14,380 nucleotides of DNA from the NCBI GenBank assembly GCA_020848665.1, contig JADLHR010000070.1, forward strand, positions 1 through 14,380, in the 5' to 3' direction. Of the stretch, positions 7,183 to 14,036 are shown one piece after another. The stretch comes from Anaerolineae bacterium. Lineage in GTDB: Bacteria > Chloroflexota > Anaerolineae > Aggregatilineales > Aggregatilineaceae. The translations under genes were made by a program, and so were the position numbers. The stretch's first letter is position 1. Each line of letters opens with the position of its first letter. The notes beneath the pieces are model-generated. The model was not told the origin of the DNA. It saw only the letters and a program-made list of their open reading frames with translations, and did no database searches.

Positions 7183-8387
7183 CGAACGCCATCCATTTCG
7201 GCGGCGGCGGATGCGCCGGGCGGTGAGGCTGGCTCCTGCGCGGCGAGCGTAACACGACGCCGGGCACGGTGGCGGCTCCACAGGTCGCTGCTGACAACGA
7301 AGATGATCACCAGACTGATCAGGACGGTAATCAGCGCCGAAGGTACCTGAACTGTGCGCTGGAGCTTGTTTCCGCCGACCAGCAGCGCGCCGAACAGAAT
7401 CGAGGCGGGGATGGTGCCGAGCGGGTGCAGCTTGCCAAACAGCGCGGCCACGATCCCGTTAAAGCCGGCGTTGCCGGTGAACGCAATCGCGCCGCCTTCG
7501 GCGCTCATGCGGTGCCGCACGCCGAGCACTTGGATTCCGCCTGCCAGCCCGGCGAAGCCGCCGCTCAGCAGCAGCGACAGAACCATATAACGCTTGACGC
7601 GGATACCGGCGTAGCGCGAAGCGCGCGGGTTTTTCCCAACGGCGCGAATACGGTAGCCGACCGTCGTGCGCCAGAGGAAAATCCAGACCACGACGGCGAG
7701 CACCAGCCCAATGATGATCCCGATGTGAAGCAGGGTCGGCGCCCAGCGCGACGACTCAGCGCTGCTCAGCCCCAGCCACTCGTAGATCGAATCGAGCCAG
7801 GGGCCGATACGTGGCAGGTCCGACTGGCGCGGCAGGCGATCAGTTTCAGGGATGCGCGAGGCGGCGCTGATCTGCTCCGGGTCGATCAGCGTGTTGCTCA
7901 TCAGGTAGATCATCCAGTATGTTGCGATCTGGTTGAGCATCACTGTGCTCAGGATTTCGTTGACGTTGAAATAGGCCTTGAGCACGCCCGCGATCCCGCC
8001 CCAGATAGCGCCCGCGACGAAGCTCGCCGCCAGGCACAGCGGGATCAACACCTCGGCCCGCGCGTCCGGCATGGAGAGCGCCAGCGCGGTCGCGGCCAGG
8101 CCACCAACAATCATCTGGCCTTCGCCGCCGATGTTGACGACGCCGCCCCGAAAGCTGATGCAGATCCCGATGCCAACCAACAGCAGGGGCGTTGCTTTGA
8201 TCAGGGTGTCAGCGAATGTATTTTTAGTTCCGAAGGCGCCGTCATAAAGCGCCCGGTATGCCCGGATAGGGTCCGCGTCCATCAGAAGCAGGATCACCGC
8301 GCCAATCAGCAGCGCGGCGACGACCGCCAGAACGGGCATAAGCAGGTCCAGCAGTCGGTCGAAGCGGCGTGTCCAGGTAGCTGTCAC
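7179..8387 (-). CDS. ABC transporter permease, nucleoside/sugar type (YufP-like, BPD_transp_2)
   Basis: A 402-residue permease with one N-terminal helix (about 15-36) followed by the BPD_transp_2 core. The motifs SFRGGVVNIGGEGQMIVGGL (about 79-98) and VGYRIRAVGKNPRASRYAGI (about 244-263) are typical of this family; the second is the coupling loop to the ATPase. A hydrophilic insert of about 40 residues lies between the core halves near residues 172-215, and the C-terminal tail is Arg/Ala-rich. The start is a GTG; an in-frame stop lies a short way upstream and no other start intervenes. There is no clear Shine-Dalgarno, and a promoter candidate ends 4 nt before the GTG, so a leaderless message is possible. 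Met17 is an alternative start but would cut the first helix. Confidence 0.93.
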   Translation of the reverse strand: MTATWTRRFDRLLDLLMPVLAVVAALLIGAVILLLMDADPIRAYRALYDGAFGTKNTFADTLIKATPLLLVGIGICISFRGGVVNIGGEGQMIVGGLAATALALSMPDARAEVLIPLCLAASFVAGAIWGGIAGVLKAYFNVNEILSTVMLNQIATYWMIYLMSNTLIDPEQISAASRIPETDRLPRQSDLPRIGPWLDSIYEWLGLSSAESSRWAPTLLHIGIIIGLVLAVVVWIFLWRTTVGYRIRAVGKNPRASRYAGIRVKRYMVLSLLLSGGFAGLAGGIQVLGVRHRMSAEGGAIAFTGNAGFNGIVAALFGKLHPLGTIPASILFGALLVGGNKLQRTVQVPSALITVLISLVIIFVVSSDLWSRHRARRRVTLAAQEPASPPGASAAAEMDGVR

Positions 8388-8391
8388 AAGA

Positions 8392-8421
8392 ATTATGGGT
8401 CTCTCAGGTAAGCAGGATCAA
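8392..8421 (-). promoter_or_regulatory. Promoter candidate for the purine transport operon, close to the GTG start
   Basis: In minus orientation TTGATC (8416-8421), an 18-nt spacer and CATAAT (8392-8397) match four and five of six consensus positions. Only TCTT separates the -10 element from the permease GTG, so transcription would start at or very near the start codon and give a leaderless or nearly leaderless mRNA. Assigned by eye. Confidence 0.4.
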
Positions 8422-8516
8422 GAAAGGGTAGTGCTCAATTGATGCTTGACCGGCGCGCGAGCGTGGGGAAATCGTAACATAGAATCCCCGGTGCGAGCAA
8501 CTTACAATTGGTACTC

Positions 8517-8535
8517 GCCAACGCTGATAGTTGGC
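8517..8535. promoter_or_regulatory. Inverted repeat, possible operator upstream of the purine transport operon
   Basis: Perfect 6-bp arms GCCAAC (8517-8522) and GTTGGC (8530-8535) with a 7-nt spacer, flanked on both sides by CAATTG palindromes. The size and symmetry fit a dimeric regulator site. It lies about 100 bp before the promoter candidate, so it could equally be a chance repeat or serve an upstream activator. Confidence 0.35.
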
Positions 8536-8559
8536 AATTGACAGCGCGAGAACGCCGGG

Positions 8560-8587
8560 AATCAAAGAGCAGGCGCGCGGCCTGCTC
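8560..8587 (-). terminator. Hairpin terminator after the response regulator gene
   Basis: In minus orientation GAGCAGGC (8580-8587) pairs with GCCTGCTC (8567-8574) around a 5-nt GC loop, followed by TTTGATT. It lies 57 nt downstream of the regulator stop codon and before the permease promoter region. The T-tract is interrupted, so efficiency may be moderate. Confidence 0.65.
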
Positions 8588-8644
8588 CACTCTGCGCTGA
8601 ACCGTGACAGGCGCGGCTCGGGGGCTGGCGGGTTTGGCGGCGGG

Positions 8645-9289
8645 TCACCTGACCAGGCGGTGCTGCACTGCCAGGGTAGCGGCTTCTGTCCGGCTGTTGG
8701 CTTCGAGCTTCGACAGGATGTTGCTGACGTGATTCTTGACCGTCGAGCGGCTGATCGTCAGGCGGTCTGCGATCTCGCGGTTGTTCAGGCCCTCGATCAT
8801 CAGCGCGAGCACTTCGATCTCACGCTCAGTCAGGTCGTGGCCCAGGGCGGGGGGCTGAGTCGCCGCTTCGATCAGCGCGCGCGTCGCCTCTGGCGCCAGG
8901 GTGGACTTGCCGTAATAGGCGTTGCGCACCGCGCTGGACAGCTCATCGATCGAAATGTTCTTCAGCAGATAGCCGATTGCTCCAGCCTGAAGGGCCTCGT
9001 GCACCAGCTCCTTCTCTTTGAAGCTGGTTAGCGCGATAATCTGTGTTTCAGGAAAAGTCTGCTTGATGACACGTGTCGTCGCCACCCCGTCCATTTCGCC
9101 GGGCATGACTAAATCCATCAGAATCACGTCGGGGCGATGTTCGGCGCACAGCCGGACGGCCTCTTCTCCGCTCGACGCCTCGCAGACCAGCTTGAGATCG
9201 TCACAGGTTTCGAGAAACACACCCAGGCCGCTGCGCACCATGTCATGGTCGTCAACGATCATGATACGAATACTCTTCAGTTCGCTCAT
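8645..9289 (-). CDS. NarL/FixJ-family response regulator (REC plus LuxR-type HTH)
   Basis: A 214-residue two-component regulator. The receiver domain (about 7-125) has the acidic pair D13-D14, phospho-acceptor D59 in ILMDLVMPG, T88 and K110, so it should be phosphorylatable. The LuxR/NarL helix-turn-helix (about 150-210) has LTEREIEVLALMIEGLNNRE followed by IADRLTISRSTVKNHVSNIL. It probably binds DNA as a dimer after phosphorylation by the kinase encoded immediately upstream. The start at 9289 follows AAGGGG with a 4-nt spacer and lies inside the 3' end of the kinase gene, a 38-bp overlap. Met10 is an alternative but would remove the first strand. Targets are unknown; its own operon or the adjacent transport operon are possible. 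Confidence 0.95.
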   Translation of the reverse strand: MSELKSIRIMIVDDHDMVRSGLGVFLETCDDLKLVCEASSGEEAVRLCAEHRPDVILMDLVMPGEMDGVATTRVIKQTFPETQIIALTSFKEKELVHEALQAGAIGYLLKNISIDELSSAVRNAYYGKSTLAPEATRALIEAATQPPALGHDLTEREIEVLALMIEGLNNREIADRLTISRSTVKNHVSNILSKLEANSRTEAATLAVQHRLVR

Positions 9290-11177
9290 GCTGCCCCTTA
9301 ACCCCTTCGTGAGGGCTGCGCCACACGGCGGTGATCGTTGTCCCTTCGCCGACCGTGCTCTGAATCTCCAATACAGCACCGACCGCGCTCGCTCGCTCGC
9401 GCATAATCCCCAGCCCCAGCGAGGTCGCCGGTTTCTGGCTGATCTCGAACCCGCGCCCGTTGTCGGAAATCGTGAGCGCGACGCTCTCCGGTGCGCCGGT
9501 GACGTGGACGCGGACCTGCGTCGCGCGCGAATGCTTGACGATATTATTGAGCGCTTCCTGCGCAATATAATAATACGCCGTTTGGACTTCGCCCGGCATG
9601 TTCTGGTCGCCTTCAACCTCAAGCGTGACCGCCATGCGCGTCCGCCCGATCACTGCCGCTGTCAGGTGACCGAGCAGCTCATCTAGTCGGGCTTCGAGCA
9701 GCGTTGAGGGGTGCAGCTCTAGCAGCAACGTGCGCATTTCGGCCTGCGCGCCACGGGTCAGGCGGTGCAGCTCGCCAAGCTGCTGGCGCGCGTGCTCCGG
9801 CTGCTTGTCCCACAGGCGCGGCAGCGCCTCGGCGATCATGGCGGCGGAAAAGAGCGTCTGGCTGACCGCGTCGTGCAGGTCGCGCGCCAGACGCTGCCGT
9901 TCTTCCAGCACGGCCAACGCCTGCGCCTTCTCGTGAAGCTGCGCGTTCTGAATAGCGATAGCGGCCTGGTCGGCGAAGGCTTGCAGCCGCTCGGCGTGGA
10001 CGACGGTGAAGAAATCGGGCGTCGCGCTGTTGAGGTGCAAGAACCCGATCGTGGTACCTTTCAGGCGGATCGGCGCGCCGGTATACGAGCGGAACCGGCG
10101 CAGCGGTTCTGGCTTGCGCTCGTACCACGCGTCGTCCAGCGTCGGGGTGACAACTGGCTGGCCGCTGGCTGCCATCTGGTACAATTCCGGCGTGTCTTCG
10201 ACGCGCTGGCGGGTGTTAAGCAGCCAATTCTCAATCTCCTGCTCGTGAAATCCGCGTGTGCGCACAACGCGCGCCATGCCGTTCTCGATCAGCATGATAT
10301 AGGCGGCGTCGTGAGGGACAACCCGCCCAATGTTGGTCAGGATGCGCTCCATCACTTCGTCCAGATCGAGCGTGCTGGTCAGGGCCGTTGCGATATCTCG
10401 CAGCGCCTCCGCCAGAACTCGCTGGCGATGCTCGGCGTCCTGCACCATCTTGATCTCGGTGATGTCCGTGCAGACGCTGATCAGCCCCATAGGTCTTCCA
10501 GCTTCGTCGCGGATGCTATCGGTGCGCATCAGGGTTGGAACGACCTCGCCGCTCTTGGTCGTCAGCTCAATCTCGCCGCTCCACGTGCGTCCTTCGCGCA
10601 TCGCGGCGAGAATCTCAACGGCGATCTGCGGATCAGTGAACAGCGATGCGGAGATGCCGCGCACGTTCAGCTCGTTGACGGTATACCCGTATCGATCAGT
10701 GAAGGCGTGGTTGTTGTAAATTGTCGTGCCGTTCACGTCGGCGATGGTGATCGCGTCGCCGATGCTCTCGATCGCCTTGCTGGTATAGAGCAGGCGCTCA
10801 CGCTCCATTTTTAGCTCAAGCGTTGTCTGCCGGTTCTGGAGAAGGGCGTCCAGCCGGTACTGAACTTCCAACGGCTGCGCCTGCGGGCTAAGCAGTTCAT
10901 CGACTATCTGCCAGTGCAGGTGAGGGACTTCACGGACCAGGTCCTCGCCGGAACCGAGAAACAGGACTGGTAACGCGACCGGAAAGGCGTCTTCCTTGTG
11001 CTTCTTGAGCCACGCGCCATGCTTGACCAGCGCGCCGGCATCGACAATGCACAGGTCGAAGCTCTGGCCCGGCAGCGTCGAGCCGTCGGCAAACAGCATA
11101 TCGTAGCGGGCGCTGAGCCAATCTGCGAGCCGGTGGCGGTGACGCTGGTCGCTTGCGAGCAGCAGGATACGGTTCAT
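9252..11177 (-). CDS. Sensor histidine kinase: degenerate receiver, PAS, GAF, HisKA_3, HATPase
   Basis: A 641-residue, apparently soluble kinase with no membrane segment. Order: residues 1-115 receiver-like fold, 125-245 PAS (ending ISVCTDITEIK), 255-412 GAF, 425-490 HisKA_3 dimerisation domain with phosphorylated H435 in LARDLHDAVSQTLFS, and 525-620 HATPase with N-box EALNNIVKH (541-549), DNGRGFE (572-578) and GLGIMRERA (588-596). HisKA_3 kinases normally pair with NarL-type regulators, which fits the next gene. The N-terminal domain keeps D10 and D46 but has Ser where the receiver Lys should be (VDELLSPQ, 92-99), so it is likely a pseudo-receiver. The ATG at 11177 overlaps the stop of a 55-codon gene by 4 bp. 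The signal sensed is unknown; the PAS/GAF pair could bind a small ligand or cofactor. Confidence 0.95.
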   Translation of the reverse strand: MNRILLLASDQRHRHRLADWLSARYDMLFADGSTLPGQSFDLCIVDAGALVKHGAWLKKHKEDAFPVALPVLFLGSGEDLVREVPHLHWQIVDELLSPQAQPLEVQYRLDALLQNRQTTLELKMERERLLYTSKAIESIGDAITIADVNGTTIYNNHAFTDRYGYTVNELNVRGISASLFTDPQIAVEILAAMREGRTWSGEIELTTKSGEVVPTLMRTDSIRDEAGRPMGLISVCTDITEIKMVQDAEHRQRVLAEALRDIATALTSTLDLDEVMERILTNIGRVVPHDAAYIMLIENGMARVVRTRGFHEQEIENWLLNTRQRVEDTPELYQMAASGQPVVTPTLDDAWYERKPEPLRRFRSYTGAPIRLKGTTIGFLHLNSATPDFFTVVHAERLQAFADQAAIAIQNAQLHEKAQALAVLEERQRLARDLHDAVSQTLFSAAMIAEALPRLWDKQPEHARQQLGELHRLTRGAQAEMRTLLLELHPSTLLEARLDELLGHLTAAVIGRTRMAVTLEVEGDQNMPGEVQTAYYYIAQEALNNIVKHSRATQVRVHVTGAPESVALTISDNGRGFEISQKPATSLGLGIMRERASAVGAVLEIQSTVGEGTTITAVWRSPHEGVKGQHERTEEYSYHDR

Positions 11178-11341
11178 TGGGCGGTTCCAGTCTGATACGG
11201 CCCGCCGAAGCGCCGAACGAGCGAGACAGCTATGGCGTTGTTGTGGATTATCTCAAATTCGAAGCGCGACTGCGAAGGCGAAGCGGCAGCCGCGCCGGTG
11301 ATGCGCCTGATCGTCTCCGGTGAGCGATGATGAACGCTCAT
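11174..11341 (-). CDS. Small coupled gene between PRC-barrel and kinase genes, 55 aa, unknown function
   Basis: An ATG-to-TGA frame of 55 codons exactly fills the space between the PRC-barrel and kinase genes. Its ATG shares a base with the PRC-barrel stop (TGATG at 11339-11343) and its TGA overlaps the kinase ATG by 4 bp (ATGA at 11174-11177). The product starts MSVHHRSPETIRRITG, has an Ala/Ser-rich stretch, then FEFEIIHNNAIAVSLVRRFG, and ends TGTAQ. It has no signal peptide, membrane helix or cysteine, and an Arg/His-rich N-terminus. There is no clear Shine-Dalgarno, so it would rely on translational coupling. I recognise no family. Interlocking codons at both ends are unlikely by chance and argue for a real gene; the alternative is a fortuitous open frame that lets ribosomes reach the kinase start. 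Confidence 0.65.
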   Translation of the reverse strand: MSVHHRSPETIRRITGAAAASPSQSRFEFEIIHNNAIAVSLVRRFGGPYQTGTAQ

Positions 11342-12171
11342 CAGTCCGGCCGCGAGGGGGCGGCCTGATCGTTCCAGGTCACGTTCGCCGCCCGCAGCAA
11401 CTCACGCACGCGGTTCTCTGCCAGCGCCCGCTCGAAAACAGCTTCGGTGACCTGCTGTCCGCGCGCCGCGATCAGCCATCCCTCCGGGCCGCGGATGTCC
11501 CACAGCAGCGAGCGCCCGCGCGCCATTTCCACCATGCTGGATAGCGTCGAATCGCGCATTTCCTTCGCCGCGACAGGGTCGTCGCGCGATTGACCAGTAT
11601 CATGCAGCTTGATGCGCCGCACATCCTCGATCTGGCGCCGGACCACATCGGCTACCTCAGGCGCGACCCACGCGGTCGGCGGCTCCAGGCGCAGGGGATA
11701 ACCGACAGCGACAAACGCGCAGTGTGAGCTGGCTTCTTCGGGAAGCCGCCCGCACACTTCGTAGCCTTCGGTGGCGCCCGTCTGCCGGTGGAAAAACAGA
11801 TCGGTGATCACGCCGAGGTTAACGCCATCCGTCGTGCACATCCGGGCGCCTCGCAGCCGGACGGTTCCTTCCAACACGCGCTGAGCCTCCGGCATGTCGC
11901 GCGCCTCGACAATCGACTCCTGTGAGCGGATGACAACCGCGTCCACGCCGGCGGAGATGACCTCGAACCAGGGGATCACCTGGGCACGGCTCAGCCACCC
12001 GCCTTTGTCGGTCAGAAGACCAAGCAGGCGGTCCTTGCCTGGCGACATGACGATGTCCTGCGTCATCTGGGGGATTCGTCCAGTGTCCGCTGCGACAACT
12101 GGCAACCCGATCAGGTCTGAGCCTTTGAGCATTGGTGTTTTCTTTGATAGCAAACCGGAACTGCCAGGCAT
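11341..12171 (-). CDS. Tandem PRC-barrel domain protein
   Basis: A protein of up to 276 residues. Residues 14-85 (LKGSDLIGLPVVAADTGRI and following) form one PRC-barrel, a beta-barrel first seen in photosynthetic reaction centre H subunit and in RimM. Residues 100-165 (VRLRGARMCTTDGVNLGVIT) form a second. The C-terminal part (about 215-262) has a GPEGWLIAARGQQVTEAVFE stretch and a short helix that often follows PRC domains in this group. There is no signal peptide or membrane segment, so it is probably cytoplasmic. The gene ends in a TGATG overlap with the small gene and heads the kinase/regulator operon, suggesting a role in signal input or protein assembly. Met14 (position 12132) is as likely a start as Met1, since the barrel begins there; neither has a good Shine-Dalgarno. 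Confidence 0.85.
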   Translation of the reverse strand: MPGSSGLLSKKTPMLKGSDLIGLPVVAADTGRIPQMTQDIVMSPGKDRLLGLLTDKGGWLSRAQVIPWFEVISAGVDAVVIRSQESIVEARDMPEAQRVLEGTVRLRGARMCTTDGVNLGVITDLFFHRQTGATEGYEVCGRLPEEASSHCAFVAVGYPLRLEPPTAWVAPEVADVVRRQIEDVRRIKLHDTGQSRDDPVAAKEMRDSTLSSMVEMARGRSLLWDIRGPEGWLIAARGQQVTEAVFERALAENRVRELLRAANVTWNDQAAPSRPD

Positions 12172-12410
12172 CCGGATAGTGGAATCTGAATTGGCATCGG
12201 CGCAGAGGATACCTGCAGCGAAAATCCTGCAAGGGCACTCATGGTGAATGAGCGTATAGCTTTCCTCGCACCCACCTACAGGATAGACTCAAAACGCCTC
12301 GGAGGCATGAGAAATCCGGCACATATGGCGGAGGGTCAGATGGCCCATTTCAGCATAGACTATCTGGCTCATACGACCCGCGCGATCATCTGGCGAGTGG
12401 CTTGCACAGA
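12172..12410. other. Intergenic region before the PRC-barrel gene
   Basis: A 239-bp gap without a convincing gene on either strand. On the minus strand a short hairpin (12296-12306, GCCT/AGGC around 3 nt) followed by GTTTTG lies about 105 nt after the glycosyltransferase stop and may be a weak terminator. Two direct CCTGCA copies (12212 and 12226, 14 bp apart on the plus strand) lie just before the PRC-barrel gene. The only promoter-like pair seen (TTGCAG, 15 nt, TATCCT, minus orientation) has a short spacer and is not claimed. Confidence 0.5.
12291..12306 (-). terminator. Weak candidate terminator after the glycosyltransferase gene
   Basis: In minus orientation GCCTCCGAGGC folds into a 4-5 bp stem with a tiny loop and is followed by GTTTTGAG. 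Stem and T-run are both short, so it may be inactive. Confidence 0.25.
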
Positions 12411-14036
12411 TCAGAACTGGTAGCCAATTCCGTCGCCAAGCAGCGCCGGATCAATGGGTACAGCAGGCACAATTACCAGCAGTTCAGGCGAGGGACGCGC
12501 CGCCGTGTACGGTATGCCGAGGCTGTCGAAGGCGTGCTCGAAGGGGGTATCCGCCTGACCCGGCAAGATCACCTCGACGAAAGCGACACGCCCAGCGGCA
12601 GCGATCGCCAGCGGTACGTCCGGAAAGCGTATGATCCCGCGCGCGCCGTAGATGTCGTACCAATCGGCGGCGAGGATGCGCTCCTGTGTTTCGAACATCA
12701 GCACGTGCGCGACGCCGACATCGGTCCACACGTGCCGGATGCTTTGCGCGTCGAGATACGCGATCAGTGGGGCGAGCGTCGCGGGCTGGCGCGTATAATA
12801 GGGCGAGGTCCACGCCTTCACCGGGTCCAGCCGCGCCGCGCCAAGCAGGTTGAGCGTCAGCACGCTGCTCAGGATCGCTGCCGCTGTGGCGCGTCCCGGC
12901 CTTCCGCTGCGCGCCAGCTTCACTGCGATCGCGGCCACGCCGACCGGCAGGACGCTGTGCGCCATCAGGACGTAGCGTCCGGTTGCGTCAAACCCGTGCG
13001 GGTTGAGCGCGTGATTCCCATAGCCGCTCAGCCAGTAGATCGCGGGCAGCAGCAGAACAAACAGCGCCAGCAGCACCCGGCCGGGCTGGCCCGCTTGCCT
13101 GCGCCCCCGCCATGCCAGGGCGATCAGCCCGATCAGCGCGCCCTGGTAAACGATCTGTAACCACCACGTTGCGGGCCAGCTCAGCACGCGCCAGGCCGGG
13201 TCCCCGCTGATCAGGCGCGGCGCGAGGTCATAGGTCAGGTGATCGAGCACGACCCAGGTGTTGCCCCAGGTGTCTCCCTGCGACGAGAGCAGATAACGGA
13301 AAGTCGCCCAGTTGTGCGCGAGATTGTACGTCCAGAATGGCAGGCTTCCGGCGACGAAGGCCAGCGCCGCGATCCATCCGCTGCGCCGCAGCGGTTTGCG
13401 CGCGTAGATTAACAGCGTGAGCGCGACCGGCACGGCGTAAAACGCGATCAGCCACGAAATCCAGAACGCCAGCCCGCCGGTCAATCCCAGCGCGACCAGG
13501 GCGCGGGATCGCTGGCGGTCGGGGCGCACCGGATCGGTGACGTAGGTTGCCAGGACAAGCAGCAGGCTGCCGAGCGCCAGCGTCTCCGCCGTCGCGCCCC
13601 ACGTTTTCAGGCCGGTCACCAGCAGATAGGCCGGGGCTAGCGCGGCCAGCAGCCCGCTCAGCGCGCCGGTTTGCGGGCTGAAGATGCGCGCGCCGAGCCA
13701 CCCCGTCAGCGCGATATAGACGCCGGACAGCAGCCAGGGCGCCAGCTTCAGTGTGACGGCGCCGGGACCGAACAGCGCGAACAACACGGCGACCAGGTAC
13801 GACTCTGCCGCGCCGAGATAGGGCTGGCCGGGGTGGAAGACCGGGCGCTCGCCGCCGAGAATGTGCAGGGCTTGCAGGCCAGCCATGCCTTCGTCGTAGT
13901 CATAACGCCAGCCGGAGCCAATCAGCAGACTGAAGCGCAGCGCCAGGCCCGCGATCACAGTCAGCGCGATCACAGCCAGCGCGATCGCATGGCGCGCGCG
14001 TGAATAGCGCGCGGCGCGCAAGGTGCGGCGCCTCAT
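12411..14036 (-). CDS. Polytopic membrane glycosyltransferase, GT-C fold (GT39/ArnT-like)
   Basis: A 541-residue integral membrane protein with an Arg-rich cytoplasmic N-terminus, a first helix at about 17-40, then the luminal motif WRYDYDEGMAGLQAL (43-57). The Asp/Glu of this loop is the usual catalytic and metal-linked site of GT-C enzymes. GERPVFHPGQPYLGAAESYL (62-81) follows, typical of bacterial GT39-related proteins. About ten further hydrophobic segments extend to roughly residue 400, and residues 420-541 form a soluble extracytoplasmic domain (HVWTDVGVAHVLMFETQERI). These enzymes transfer a sugar from a polyprenyl-phosphate donor to lipid, protein or polysaccharide; the acceptor here is unknown. 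The ATG overlaps the stop of the preceding partial gene by 4 bp, so the two are translationally coupled and the upstream protein could be a functional partner. Confidence 0.85.
   Translation of the reverse strand: MRRRTLRAARYSRARHAIALAVIALTVIAGLALRFSLLIGSGWRYDYDEGMAGLQALHILGGERPVFHPGQPYLGAAESYLVAVLFALFGPGAVTLKLAPWLLSGVYIALTGWLGARIFSPQTGALSGLLAALAPAYLLVTGLKTWGATAETLALGSLLLVLATYVTDPVRPDRQRSRALVALGLTGGLAFWISWLIAFYAVPVALTLLIYARKPLRRSGWIAALAFVAGSLPFWTYNLAHNWATFRYLLSSQGDTWGNTWVVLDHLTYDLAPRLISGDPAWRVLSWPATWWLQIVYQGALIGLIALAWRGRRQAGQPGRVLLALFVLLLPAIYWLSGYGNHALNPHGFDATGRYVLMAHSVLPVGVAAIAVKLARSGRPGRATAAAILSSVLTLNLLGAARLDPVKAWTSPYYTRQPATLAPLIAYLDAQSIRHVWTDVGVAHVLMFETQERILAADWYDIYGARGIIRFPDVPLAIAAAGRVAFVEVILPGQADTPFEHAFDSLGIPYTAARPSPELLVIVPAVPIDPALLGDGIGYQF

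Larger units (their letters stand above)
8388..8644. other. Intergenic regulatory region between the response regulator and permease genes
   Basis: This 257-bp stretch has no credible gene. It holds, in transcription order, the hairpin terminator of the kinase/regulator operon (8567-8587), an inverted repeat at 8517-8535 (GCCAAC/GTTGGC, 7-nt spacer), three copies of the palindrome CAATTG (8436, 8505, 8535), and a promoter candidate next to the permease start. It is richer in A and T than the flanking genes, as expected for a promoter region. Confidence 0.7.

Noticed and set aside
7269..8411. Open frame of 380 codons on the plus strand opposite the first permease gene
   Set aside because: It is a strongly hydrophilic mirror image of a membrane protein, with no recognisable motif.
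8538..8543. Perfect TTGACA on the plus strand as a -35 element
   Set aside because: No -10-like sequence occurs 16-18 nt downstream, and no plus-strand gene follows.
9765..10814. Open frame of 349 codons on the plus strand opposite the kinase gene
   Set aside because: The minus strand encodes a complete PAS-GAF-HisKA_3 kinase; the plus-strand product has no domain.
11819..12238. Minus-strand frame of 139 codons beginning before the PRC-barrel gene
   Set aside because: It overlaps the PRC-barrel gene in another frame and is rich in Arg and Pro without any domain pattern.
12241..12423. Plus-strand frame of 60 codons in the gap before the PRC-barrel gene
   Set aside because: No Shine-Dalgarno, no recognisable motif, and it runs into the 3' end of the glycosyltransferase gene on the other strand.
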